Source: Roseivirga thermotolerans
Lineage (GTDB): Bacteria; Bacteroidota; Bacteroidia; Cytophagales; Cyclobacteriaceae
DNA length: 64,000 nt
NCBI RefSeq assembly: GCF_014653175.1
Contig: NZ_BNAG01000001.1
Span: 186,001-250,000, forward strand
Reading direction: 5' to 3'
Every line of letters starts with the position of its first letter. Position 1 is the first letter of the stretch. Below the pieces are notes generated by a model. That model was given only the letters and a program-made list of their open reading frames with translations, searched no databases and was not told the DNA's origin. The position numbers and the translations under genes are program-made. Positions 35,919-44,011 of the stretch are shown here, piece by piece.

Positions 35919-36751
35919 TTGCCGGCCAGGTGATCTTCTATATAGGCATTGAAGACCTCTAACGCAGCTTTGCTCACAAGACCCGGTGAACCCGTACCAA
36001 TCTGATGATCTCCAAGTTTCACAACCGGTAGAATTTTCTTTGTGGTGCTGGTAATGAATACCTCATCGGCACTTAACAATTCTTTTAGTTTTAAGGGAGC
36101 TATTTCTACGGGCCACCTATTTTTAAGAGCTTCGATGGCATGCATTCTGGTAATTCCGCTAAGCACTCCTTCCTGATTGGTTTTGATCACCCCGTCTTTT
36201 ACCATAAACACATTGCAGCGCGACACTTCCGAAACATACTCTCCCTTGTAATACAACACATCAATATGCCCTTGCTTCTTCCACTCTGGCTGAAGCGCAA
36301 CAGCGTTGGCATAGTACAAACTCTTAATATGCGGAAAGTCTCGCTCGTATTGGCAAAGCATAAGGCTTACTCCCTGCGCATAAACCGAAGCGTCTAAATC
36401 GGCAAAAGGCATATTTAAAATGAGCACCTCCGTAGGTCCCGGTGTAAACCCATCGGTGGAAGGCCCACCGCTCAAGACTATTTTAACCGAAGAATAGGCC
36501 ATGCCATTTTTCACCAACAGTTGCTTAACGGTCTCGCGGAACTGTTCTTTACTCAAAGGCACCTCGAGGCCTAATCCTGCTGCCGATCGATACAGCCTTT
36601 CCAGGTGATCCTCTATAAATATGGGCGAAGAGCCTTTGGCCTTAAAAAATTCAAAAACCCCAAACCCTCTTAAGAAGCCCACATTATCGACCGAAATATG
36701 GATGTCTACTTTATGTAAAAATTCACCGTTGAAATAATGTATTGGCTTCAT
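35897..36751 (-). CDS. class IV aminotransferase (BCAT / D-amino-acid transaminase fold)
   Basis: PLP aminotransferase of fold type IV, 284 residues from the ATG at 36751 (a TTG two codons earlier is also open). Family stretches: YFNGEFLHKVDIHISVDNVGFLRGFGVFEF at the start (two parts), HIKSLYYANAV carrying the PLP lysine, YVSEVSRCNVFMVKDG, and GVLSGITRMHAIE. It is short for a branched-chain aminotransferase, so aminodeoxychorismate lyase or D-amino-acid transaminase activity is equally possible. The convergent neighbour overlaps its end by 22 bases. Confidence 0.88.
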   Translation of the reverse strand: MKPIHYFNGEFLHKVDIHISVDNVGFLRGFGVFEFFKAKGSSPIFIEDHLERLYRSAAGLGLEVPLSKEQFRETVKQLLVKNGMAYSSVKIVLSGGPSTDGFTPGPTEVLILNMPFADLDASVYAQGVSLMLCQYERDFPHIKSLYYANAVALQPEWKKQGHIDVLYYKGEYVSEVSRCNVFMVKDGVIKTNQEGVLSGITRMHAIEALKNRWPVEIAPLKLKELLSADEVFITSTTKKILPVVKLGDHQIGTGSPGLVSKAALEVFNAYIEDHLAGNQAACIS

Positions 36752-36845
36752 AAACAAGATTTAATAATTTGAATCGGAATAGCTTCTTAAAGGCCTGAAA
36801 GTAAAAAGAAATAGCTCTCCCTAATAGCATTCCAATCAAAATGAT

Positions 36846-37649
36846 ATGAGTAAAGATTACTATGAGATATTGGGAATAGGACGGTCGGCCACACAGGAAG
36901 ATATCAAAAGAGCTTATCGGCAAAAGGCCAAGCACTTCCACCCCGACCTTAATAGTTCGGCCAATGCTCAGGCTCGTTTTCAGGAGCTCACTGAAGCACA
37001 CTCCATTCTCAGTAATGAGGACACTCGCAGGCGATACGACAATGGAGATTTAAATGAGCCGGAAATAACCTTTACCTGGGCTGAGGTACAGGAAATGCTC
37101 AGGAGACAGGAAGAAGAGCGGGCCACCAGCTGGGTACAAGACTTGGGCTACTCCGGGCGAAATCGCTACAGCCCAACAGACTACAAGGCCAATGCCCGAA
37201 CAGCTGCCATCATTAACAGGATTATGATGTTGTTTGCCTTCAGCTTCATTCTGGATTTTTTCATCTTTACCGATGCAGGCTCTGCCCAGGTCATCAATCT
37301 GTTTGAACTTGTGAATGTGGAGTGCCAAAGCCCAGGTGGCTCACCCGATGCTCCTACCAAACGTATTACGATAAAGGTCTCTGACCCTGCTTTAGCCCCT
37401 GCTTTAGGGCAAACGGTTGATTTGCGGAAAAGCCTTTTTTATGGAGTACACAGCTTTAAAACCCCGCAGTCGTCAACATATATTAAATCCATTAACCCAC
37501 CTCCTGCTATTTACCTGTTCGCACTTTTGGTATTTATTGCCGGGGCACTGGGTAGTTCTCGATGGTTTACCCCTGAGGCCAAGTTCAACGCAGCAATAGT
37601 CAGTACTTTCTTTGGCTTAATTGTACTAACCCTCCTACTTCTCAGCTAG
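36846..37649 (+). CDS. DnaJ-domain membrane protein
   Basis: 267 residues. An N-terminal J domain (DYYEILGIGRSATQEDIKRA, HPD at about 33-35) would stimulate an Hsp70 ATPase. The glycine-rich and zinc domains of true DnaJ are missing. Two membrane helices follow (MLFAFSFILDFFIF, about 125-140, and IYLFALLVFIAGALG plus a last helix near the C-terminus). It is thus a membrane-anchored co-chaperone that recruits DnaK to a membrane site. Its last 15 bases overlap the 3' end of thiL. Confidence 0.88.
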   Translation: MSKDYYEILGIGRSATQEDIKRAYRQKAKHFHPDLNSSANAQARFQELTEAHSILSNEDTRRRYDNGDLNEPEITFTWAEVQEMLRRQEEERATSWVQDLGYSGRNRYSPTDYKANARTAAIINRIMMLFAFSFILDFFIFTDAGSAQVINLFELVNVECQSPGGSPDAPTKRITIKVSDPALAPALGQTVDLRKSLFYGVHSFKTPQSSTYIKSINPPPAIYLFALLVFIAGALGSSRWFTPEAKFNAAIVSTFFGLIVLTLLLLS

Positions 37650-38672
37650 ATGGTTCCACCCCTGAGCCTTAATGGGTACACGGTTGCCATTCTTAGTTAC
37701 CAGCAAATTGCCTTTATCTAAGGCTTGTGCATGGCCAATAAAATGTATGTCAGGATGTTTTTCCAGCTTCTTATGATCTTCTTGCTTTATGGTAAAGAGT
37801 AGTTCGTAATCTTCTCCCCCATTGAGCACTGCTGTAATGGGATCGAGGTTAAACTCTACTGCAGTATCATAGGTCTGCTTATCGATTGGCAACTGATCTT
37901 CATACAGCGCAAAAGCTACCTGAGAGTGTTTCGAAAGATGGAATACCTCTGACGCCAGCCCGTCAGAAATATCGATCATGCTAGTAGGCACTACCCCGGC
38001 TTCTTTCAGCTCGTGCACAATGTCCATTCGGGCAACCGGCTTCAATTGACGCTGTACTATATACTGGTATTTATCCAACTGTGGCTGCATTTGTGGGTTG
38101 GCCAGGTAGGTTTGTTTTTCTCTTTCCAACACCTGAAGCCCGATATAGGCCGCCCCTAAATCGCCAGTAGCACAAAGTATATCGTTTTGCCCAGCGCCTT
38201 TGCGATAAACCACCTCATTTTTGGCCACTCGCCCCAGTACAGAAATAGAGATAATAAGCCCACTGGTTGATGCGGTGGTGTCTCCTCCTACTATATCTAC
38301 TTTAAAATCTTTGGCTGCAGCTTTAATACCAGCATACAAAGCCTCTATGGCTTCTAGTGAAAAGCGATTGCTCAAGGCCAGAGACACTGTTATTTGTTCG
38401 GGAGTTCCATTCATGGCCGCTATGTCTGAAACATTAACCGCCACCGCCTTATAGCCTAAATGCTGAATGGGTGCATAGGAAAGATCGAAGTGTATACCTT
38501 CTACCAGCATATCGGTAGAAAGCAGACTATACTCTTCGCCACGATCCATCACAGCCGCATCGTCTCCAATGCCAAGCACCGAACTTGAATGTTGTCTTTC
38601 AATCCCCTCAGCAATTCGGTCGATAAGACCAAACTCTCCCAAATCCGATAGTTCTGTACGCTTTTCTGCCAT
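37635..38672 (-). CDS. thiL: thiamine-monophosphate kinase
   Basis: ATP-dependent kinase that makes thiamine diphosphate from thiamine monophosphate, the last biosynthetic step. 345 residues. The start (ELSDLGEFGLIDRIAEG), then GIGDDAAVMDRG, LSTDMLVEGIHFDL, VNVSDIAAMNGTP, VGGDTTAS and MIDISDGLASE all match the AIR-synthase-like ThiL family. No other thi gene or TPP riboswitch is near. A -7 promoter box lies 18 bases before the start. Confidence 0.96.
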   Translation of the reverse strand: MAEKRTELSDLGEFGLIDRIAEGIERQHSSSVLGIGDDAAVMDRGEEYSLLSTDMLVEGIHFDLSYAPIQHLGYKAVAVNVSDIAAMNGTPEQITVSLALSNRFSLEAIEALYAGIKAAAKDFKVDIVGGDTTASTSGLIISISVLGRVAKNEVVYRKGAGQNDILCATGDLGAAYIGLQVLEREKQTYLANPQMQPQLDKYQYIVQRQLKPVARMDIVHELKEAGVVPTSMIDISDGLASEVFHLSKHSQVAFALYEDQLPIDKQTYDTAVEFNLDPITAVLNGGEDYELLFTIKQEDHKKLEKHPDIHFIGHAQALDKGNLLVTKNGNRVPIKAQGWNHLAEK

Positions 38673-38689
38673 AGTTTTCTATTCTGGGG

Positions 38690-38697
38690 CAAAGATA
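38690..38697 (-). promoter_or_regulatory. candidate -7 promoter box for thiL
   Basis: TATCTTTG on the minus strand fits TAnnTTTG exactly and lies 18 bases before the thiL ATG. No good -33 element is apparent. The rest of 38698-38941 has only repeated GAACTATGAA-like words near 38900, of a type common between Bacteroidota genes. Confidence 0.45.
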
Positions 38698-38941
38698 CAA
38701 TTTCAGTTTAGGAGTTTTATGTTTCAGGTTCAAAGTTGGAAATCTGCTCATTTTAAGGGTACAATCCTAAGGCCAGTATTTGGATAGTTCTTATGGAACG
38801 GATGGGCCAATCCTTGGGCCAACGCTGCCTGAAAAGTCTTTATAGCTTATGGCAGCCAAGGCACAAAAGTTTTACCTCCCCCAATCTAAAAAAGATGTCC
38901 CATGAACTATGAATCATAAACAATGAACTTTGACCTATGAA

Positions 38942-39343
38942 CTACCCCGCATCCTGGCACAGCTCAATCAACACTCCGTTGGTAGTTTTTGGGTGTAGAA
39001 AACACACCAGTTTATTGTCTGCTCCGCGCTTGGGTTCCTCATTAAGAAGCGTAAACCCCTCAGCCTCCAATCGCTTCATTTCGGCCCTTATATCTTCCAC
39101 ATCGAAAGCTATATGGTGAATACCCTCTCCCTTCTTTTCAATAAAACGGGCAATGGGGCTGTCTGGGCGCGTAGCTTCCAGTAGTTCAATCTTATTTGGA
39201 CCAACCTGGAAAAAGCTCGTATTGACCCCTTCAGAGGCTACTTCCTCAATCTTATAGTGGGCTCGACCAAAGAGCTTCTCAAACAACACATTCGATTCTT
39301 CTATGCTCTTTACAGCAATGCCAATGTGTTCTATTTTTCTCAT
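38942..39343 (-). CDS. mce: methylmalonyl-CoA epimerase
   Basis: Glyoxalase-fold enzyme that interconverts (2R)- and (2S)-methylmalonyl-CoA in propionate metabolism. 133 residues from the ATG at 39343; an upstream start would add 23 atypical residues that run over the promoter of the next gene. KIEHIGIAVKSIEESNVLFE at the start, EGIHHIAFDVEDI in the middle and VLIELCQ at the end supply the metal ligands and fold signature. The mutase genes are not in this window. Confidence 0.93.
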   Translation of the reverse strand: MRKIEHIGIAVKSIEESNVLFEKLFGRAHYKIEEVASEGVNTSFFQVGPNKIELLEATRPDSPIARFIEKKGEGIHHIAFDVEDIRAEMKRLEAEGFTLLNEEPKRGADNKLVCFLHPKTTNGVLIELCQDAG

Positions 39344-39376
39344 TTCGTAGTTTTTAATCAATTGATTTTCATTGGT

Positions 39377-39384
39377 TATCTTTG
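39377..39384 (+). promoter_or_regulatory. candidate -7 promoter box for the 39472-40207 gene pair
   Basis: TATCTTTG matches TAnnTTTG and lies 87 bases before the ATG at 39472. A TTG is seen 12 bases upstream, which is short for a -33 element. Confidence 0.4.
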
Positions 39385-39471
39385 CGGCTGCATGTGAACT
39401 TAATCGACCCAAGGTTGGTTAAGTTAATCGCTTGAATATAGCGATGAAGCAGCACAATAGACAATAAAAAA

Positions 39472-39879
39472 ATGACTACAGGAACGGATATACACGTAGA
39501 AAGCGTAAAGCTTCAAAAAAAGATAGAAAGCCACCTGAGCATAACCGGCAGTGAGCTGAGTTTTGAATTTCAGACGGTTGAGGGTAAGGTAAAACTAGAC
39601 CTTATTACCATTAACCCCAGGCACAATCAGTCCTTCCTGTTTCACTCTGAAGTTGGAATCGACAAGCTCGATGCACTGAAAAAGATGTATGACTATGTAC
39701 AGTCTTACAAAGACAAGTATCAGTCGTACACCGTACAGTGGATCGCCAAAGGCGACAATGAGCTACACACTTCTTACTTTAGAGCCAGCAATATGTACGA
39801 TGCCCTAGACAAACTGTATTATGGCAGAGACATCAATACCATAACTGTTTTTAGTGTAGTTTTAAATCCAGTAGCGTAA
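39472..39879 (+). CDS. small protein of unknown function upstream of an Fe-S carrier
   Basis: Not recognised. 135 residues, no signal or membrane helix. The sequence looks like a single alpha/beta domain (LSFEFQTVEGKVKLDLITI, KLDALKKMYDYVQSYKDKYQ, SYFRASNMYDALDKLYYGRD). The A-type Fe-S carrier starts one base after its stop, so the two are co-transcribed and may be functionally linked. It has no conserved cysteines, so it is not itself an obvious cluster protein. Confidence 0.7.
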   Translation: MTTGTDIHVESVKLQKKIESHLSITGSELSFEFQTVEGKVKLDLITINPRHNQSFLFHSEVGIDKLDALKKMYDYVQSYKDKYQSYTVQWIAKGDNELHTSYFRASNMYDALDKLYYGRDINTITVFSVVLNPVA

Positions 39880-39880
39880 G

Positions 39881-40207
39881 ATGATAAAAGTAACCGACAT
39901 AGCGAGAGAGAAGATTATTGAGCTACGTAAGAAAGAGGGCAAAACCGACAATCATAACATTCGGGTAGCTGTACAAGGAGGAGGATGTTCCGGCCTAATG
40001 TATGACCTGGAGTTTGATGCCGAAATCCGTGAAAAGGACGAGGTCTTCGAAGATAAAGGAGTGAAAATTCTGGTAGACAGAAAAAGCTTGCTTTACTTGT
40101 TGGGGACAACGTTAGACTTCTCTGACGGATTGAACGGCAAAGGTTTTCAATTCATTAACCCGAACGCTTCCAGAACCTGTGGTTGTGGAGAGAGCTTCTC
40201 GGTTTAA
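39881..40207 (+). CDS. A-type iron-sulfur carrier (IscA/SufA/ErpA family)
   Basis: 108 residues. The three cluster-binding cysteines are in GGGCSGLMYDLEF and the C-terminal TCGCGESFSV, exactly as in IscA/SufA/ErpA. It delivers Fe-S clusters to target enzymes. The Nuo complex encoded 2 kb downstream needs such clusters in NuoB and NuoI. No suf or isc operon is present, so this is a stand-alone carrier, perhaps nearer to ErpA (inference). Confidence 0.95.
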   Translation: MIKVTDIAREKIIELRKKEGKTDNHNIRVAVQGGGCSGLMYDLEFDAEIREKDEVFEDKGVKILVDRKSLLYLLGTTLDFSDGLNGKGFQFINPNASRTCGCGESFSV

Positions 40208-40217
40208 GAAGTTAGCA

Positions 40218-40525
40218 TCACCCTGAACCTGTCTGCCGACAGGCAGGCTTGATTCAGAGTCCTATCACTTATATATGCTGAAGTATGTTCAGCTTCACGA
40301 AAAAAAATGAATAATGAAGCCACTCAATGAGTGGCTTTTGCTTTTTATGGACATCCAAACCACTCGGAGCGGTCTGACGACTAGGAGTCTCTACCGGCCT
40401 TAAGTGCCAATTTGAGGGATTCCCGATCGGAGCCGGGAATGACAACCAGCTTTTGAAACAGTCTCTAATTTTTTTATGTCAAGTAGGAGATTCTTCAGTC
40501 GTGCCGCCTTCAGAATGACGGCTCT
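40218..40525. repeat. cluster of short palindromic intergenic repeats
   Basis: Three different palindromic elements sit in the 387-base gap before purF. One has CCTGTCTGCCGACAGGCAGG (40228-40247) inside CTGAA/TTCAG arms. One is ATTCCCG-N8-CGGGAAT (40419-40440). One is a GATTCTTCAG...CTTCAGAATGAC element (about 40490-40520). All three types are familiar as dispersed repeats in Bacteroidota genomes. No gene is seen between them. Confidence 0.75.
40317..40346 (+). terminator. Rho-independent terminator downstream of the Fe-S carrier gene
   Basis: AAGCCACTC-AAT-GAGTGGCTT is a perfect 9-base stem with a 3-base loop, followed by TTGCTTTTT. It lies about 110 bases past the stop of the Fe-S carrier gene. 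Confidence 0.75.
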
Positions 40526-40594
40526 AACAGTCAAAACACTAGTATTAAGGTTCAGTAGTCTCTTTACTAGGTACTTTGTACCCAATACTCAGTA

Positions 40595-42481
40595 CTAATA
40601 AGCTCTTACCTCCTTACCCTCCATAAAGTTAACGAAGGCCTTATTTACCACCCGCATACCTCCAGGAGTTGGATAGTCTCCGGTAAAATACCAATCACCC
40701 AAATTGTTTGGGCAAGCCTTGTGCAAGTTATCTACCGTTTGATACACTACCTCCAACTCAGCCTTTAAGCCCTCCGGCCTAATGATCTCCGTAATCTTGG
40801 CTGAAATCTGCTCATCTGTAAACTGATTGTACAAAGTTTGCACATAGTTTAACTGCTCTTTAGATTCCATATTGGCCAGAATCTGATGGTAGGCATCTTC
40901 TAGCAGGTCTTCTTTATAGTGCTCTTTTATGAGCTGAAGCATGGCTCGGAAAGCCACAAACTCCTTAATCTTGCTCATATCAATGCCGTAACAATCGGGA
41001 TAACGGATTTGTGGTGCCGAAGAAACCACCACAATTTTCTTAGGTTCCAGCTTGTCGAGCATGCGAAGAATACTCTTCTCAAGAGTAGTACCCCTCACAA
41101 TGGAGTCATCTATAACCACCACCGTATCAATGCCTTTTCTAATCACCTCATAGGTTGTATCATAGACATTGGCCACCATGTCGTCACGGCTGGCATCGTC
41201 TGCAATAAAGGTTCTTAGTTTTGCATCTTTGATCACAAGCTTTTCTACCCTGGGCCTAAAACTGAGCATTTGCTCAATATCGTCTAGCGTAGGTTTCTTA
41301 TCTACAATTACCTCCTTTTGCTTTTGCATGAGGTAATCATCCAACCCTTGCATCATCCCCAAAAACGAGACTTCTGCTGAGTTAGGAATGTATGAAAACA
41401 CAGTGTTTCTGAGGTCGAAGTTGATCGCCTTCAATATCTGAGGTACCAAAAGGCGCCCCAGTTGTTTTCTTTCCTGATAAATTTCGGGGTCGTTTCCTCT
41501 GGAAAAGTAAATCCTCTCGAACGAACAGGCCTTAAGCTCTTGCTGCTTCATAATAGGCACTTCATCCCACTCACCACTTTTGTGAATAATAAGAGCATGC
41601 CCGGGCTGTACATCGGTTATCTCATTGTATTTCACGTTGAAAGCGGCCTTGATGGCCTGCTTCTCTGAGGCCACCACTATTACCTCATCGTCTATATACT
41701 TATAGGCCGGGCGAATTCCGTTTGGATCGCGCACCACAAAAGAAGCGCCATGCCCCAGCAGCCCCACCATTGCATAACCACCGTCAAAATCTTTGAATGA
41801 ACGTTTGAGCACACGCTGCAGGTCCATTTCATTTTCAATAATATCGGTAATCTCGTGGTTCTCCTTTTTCTTCTTGTACTTATCGAAAATGCGCTGGTTC
41901 TCTTCGTCAATAAAGTGACCGATCTTTTCCATTACCGTTACGGTATCGGTCTTTTCTTTGGGGTGCTGCCCTAGTCTAAGTAAAATATCGAAGAGTTCGT
42001 CAACATTGGTCATATTGAAGTTTCCGGCCATTACCAGGTTTCGGCTACGCCAGTTGTTCTGCCGCAAAAACGGATGACAGCTCTCTATACTGTTAGTTCC
42101 GTGGGTACCATACCTAAGGTGTCCAAGCCACACCTCTCCGGTAAAACCCATGTTGTTTTTAAGCCATTGTGCACTTTTGGGGTTATACCCCTCCTTCTTC
42201 TTGGCCTTGGCAAACTTCTTGGCAATTTTGGTAAAGATCTCTTCAACCGGTTCAGAGTTAATGGTTCTGTAACGGCTGATGTATCGTTGGCCGGGTGCAA
42301 CACCCATTTTAATATTGGCCACCCCTACACCATCCTGGCCACGGTTCGACTGCTTTTTCATCATAATGTAAAGCTTGTTCACCGCGTAGGTTGCCGAACC
42401 ATACTTATCAATATAGTATTGAAGGGGTTTTCTCAGACGAATGTGGGCTATACCACACTCATGTTTAATGGGCTCTAGCAT
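40595..42481 (-). CDS. purF: amidophosphoribosyltransferase
   Basis: First enzyme of purine synthesis, transferring ammonia from glutamine to PRPP. 628 residues, longer than the usual 470-500, as in a Bacteroidota subgroup. The glutaminase nucleophile is C9 (HECGIAHIRL), so eight residues would have to be removed first. RGQDGVGVANI and HLRYGTHG follow in the Ntn domain. The PRPP site TVVVIDDSIVRGTTLEKSI lies at about 455-475. It has its own promoter inside the end of nuoN. Confidence 0.94.
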   Translation of the reverse strand: MLEPIKHECGIAHIRLRKPLQYYIDKYGSATYAVNKLYIMMKKQSNRGQDGVGVANIKMGVAPGQRYISRYRTINSEPVEEIFTKIAKKFAKAKKKEGYNPKSAQWLKNNMGFTGEVWLGHLRYGTHGTNSIESCHPFLRQNNWRSRNLVMAGNFNMTNVDELFDILLRLGQHPKEKTDTVTVMEKIGHFIDEENQRIFDKYKKKKENHEITDIIENEMDLQRVLKRSFKDFDGGYAMVGLLGHGASFVVRDPNGIRPAYKYIDDEVIVVASEKQAIKAAFNVKYNEITDVQPGHALIIHKSGEWDEVPIMKQQELKACSFERIYFSRGNDPEIYQERKQLGRLLVPQILKAINFDLRNTVFSYIPNSAEVSFLGMMQGLDDYLMQKQKEVIVDKKPTLDDIEQMLSFRPRVEKLVIKDAKLRTFIADDASRDDMVANVYDTTYEVIRKGIDTVVVIDDSIVRGTTLEKSILRMLDKLEPKKIVVVSSAPQIRYPDCYGIDMSKIKEFVAFRAMLQLIKEHYKEDLLEDAYHQILANMESKEQLNYVQTLYNQFTDEQISAKITEIIRPEGLKAELEVVYQTVDNLHKACPNNLGDWYFTGDYPTPGGMRVVNKAFVNFMEGKEVRAY

Positions 42482-42490
42482 GTCAACTTC

Positions 42491-44011
42491 TCAAAGCACA
42501 AAATTAATACTATTCAATAGGTCAACAAACCAATCGGACCTAAAGAATAGTAACAACACCGACAACACCAGTAAAGTGCCGGGTATTAATGCTCTAATGG
42601 TGTAGGCTCCAGGAGCTACATTGCCCTCACCTTCTTTAAAAAAGAGCAGGTAGGGAATCTTAATGTAATAGAAAAGTGAAACAACGGTATTGAGAAGCCC
42701 CACAAGGAGTACCCAAAGCAAAATAGTGCTCTCTGAGCGACCAAACTCATCATAAACAGCACTAAACAAATAGAGCTTGGCATTGAACCCTACTGTGGGC
42801 GGCAGTCCGGTGAGGGCAACCATTACAATAAGCAGCAAAACAGAAACGTATGGTATCTTCTTGCCCATCCCTTTAAGCTGCTCGTACGATGTACTCCCTA
42901 CTTTATTTTCTACCATTTGAATAAGGTAAAACGCTGCCAAATTCATGAGTAAATAGGCCAGTGCATAAAACACGGTAGCTTCCAGACCGGTACGATTCAT
43001 AATTGACACTCCGGCCAGTAAAAAAGCAGCATGAGCAATAGAAGAGTAGGCCAGCATTCGTTTAGCGTTGTCTTGCCAAAGTGCGGAAAAGTTACCCACA
43101 ACCATTCCTCCTATAGAAAGTATTCCCAGCCAGGTTTGCCAGTCGAAGTGGGTTGCACTTGTAGCCGCCACCAGCCTAAGCAATACCAAAAGAGCAGCCA
43201 ATTTGGGTACTACGGAAAACACAGCAACCGTTGGAAGCGGTGTGGCCCTATACACATCGGGAGCCCACACATGCAGGGGAAAGGAGCCAAGCTTAAAGAG
43301 CAAACCACACAGCACCATAAATACAGCAATATTGAGTGGTACCACCACAGCATAATCAAGACCTATTTTGAAGGAGTCGGAGTTAAGATCGATTGATCCG
43401 GTTAGCCCATAAAGCCAACTCATTCCGTACAGCATTACCGCAGAAGCCGCAGCGCCATAGAGCAGGTATTTAATGGCCGCTTCCGATTTCTTTTTACCCT
43501 TGCCCAAGCCTGTCAATAAATAACTACAGATAGACACCAACTCTACGGCCACATAAATCATCAGCAGGTTGGAGCTCATAACCAGAAGAAACGCCCCAAG
43601 AAGCACTCCCAGCAAACACACCAATACTTCGCTGGAATCGAAATAATGCAGACTATCTTTTCGGGAAGTAACAGCCATTAGAAGAGCTACTAAAAGACTG
43701 AGCAAGAAGCCGATCTTAAACAAATTAGCTCCGGCAGAATGAGTCACAAGACCTTCGAATAAAGGCAGGGCATTTGCCTCGGGCAAGAAGCTCAATACCT
43801 GAAAAACCAGCAAAAAACTAAGCGCAGAAAACAGTATGGCAGCTAGTCCGACAGACTTATTCTTCTGAAAAAGGAGATCATAAACCACCAGCAAAATAAT
43901 GGTAATTACAATGCCTATTTCGGGCAACATAAAATGAAGCCCTTCTTTTAAGCGCTGAAGTTGCTCAGCAAGTCCTCCCGGGTTTTGCATGCTGGCCACC
44001 AGAACAATCAT
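42491..44011 (-). CDS. nuoN: NADH-quinone oxidoreductase subunit N
   Basis: Antiporter-like proton-pumping membrane subunit of complex I, 506 residues with about 14 helices. LLMIYVAVELVSICSYLLTGL with a conserved Glu, FKLGSFPLHVWAPDVYRATP and the later GLPPTVGFNAKLYLF are typical of NuoN. Its start overlaps the nuoM stop by four bases. It is the last gene of the nuoHIJKLMN block. Confidence 0.95.
   Translation of the reverse strand: MIVLVASMQNPGGLAEQLQRLKEGLHFMLPEIGIVITIILLVVYDLLFQKNKSVGLAAILFSALSFLLVFQVLSFLPEANALPLFEGLVTHSAGANLFKIGFLLSLLVALLMAVTSRKDSLHYFDSSEVLVCLLGVLLGAFLLVMSSNLLMIYVAVELVSICSYLLTGLGKGKKKSEAAIKYLLYGAAASAVMLYGMSWLYGLTGSIDLNSDSFKIGLDYAVVVPLNIAVFMVLCGLLFKLGSFPLHVWAPDVYRATPLPTVAVFSVVPKLAALLVLLRLVAATSATHFDWQTWLGILSIGGMVVGNFSALWQDNAKRMLAYSSIAHAAFLLAGVSIMNRTGLEATVFYALAYLLMNLAAFYLIQMVENKVGSTSYEQLKGMGKKIPYVSVLLLIVMVALTGLPPTVGFNAKLYLFSAVYDEFGRSESTILLWVLLVGLLNTVVSLFYYIKIPYLLFFKEGEGNVAPGAYTIRALIPGTLLVLSVLLLFFRSDWFVDLLNSINFVL
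42499..42529 (-). promoter_or_regulatory. purF promoter inside the 3' end of nuoN
   Basis: TTTG (42529-42526) and TAATTTTG (42506-42499) on the minus strand are separated by 19 bases, an exact fit to the phylum consensus. The purF ATG is 18 bases beyond the -7 box. It would uncouple purF from the nuo transcript. Confidence 0.75.

Noticed and set aside
40218-40525. Novel structured RNA upstream of purF
   Set aside because: The three elements are different, well-known kinds of dispersed Bacteroidota palindromes, and purF has its own promoter beyond them on the other side.
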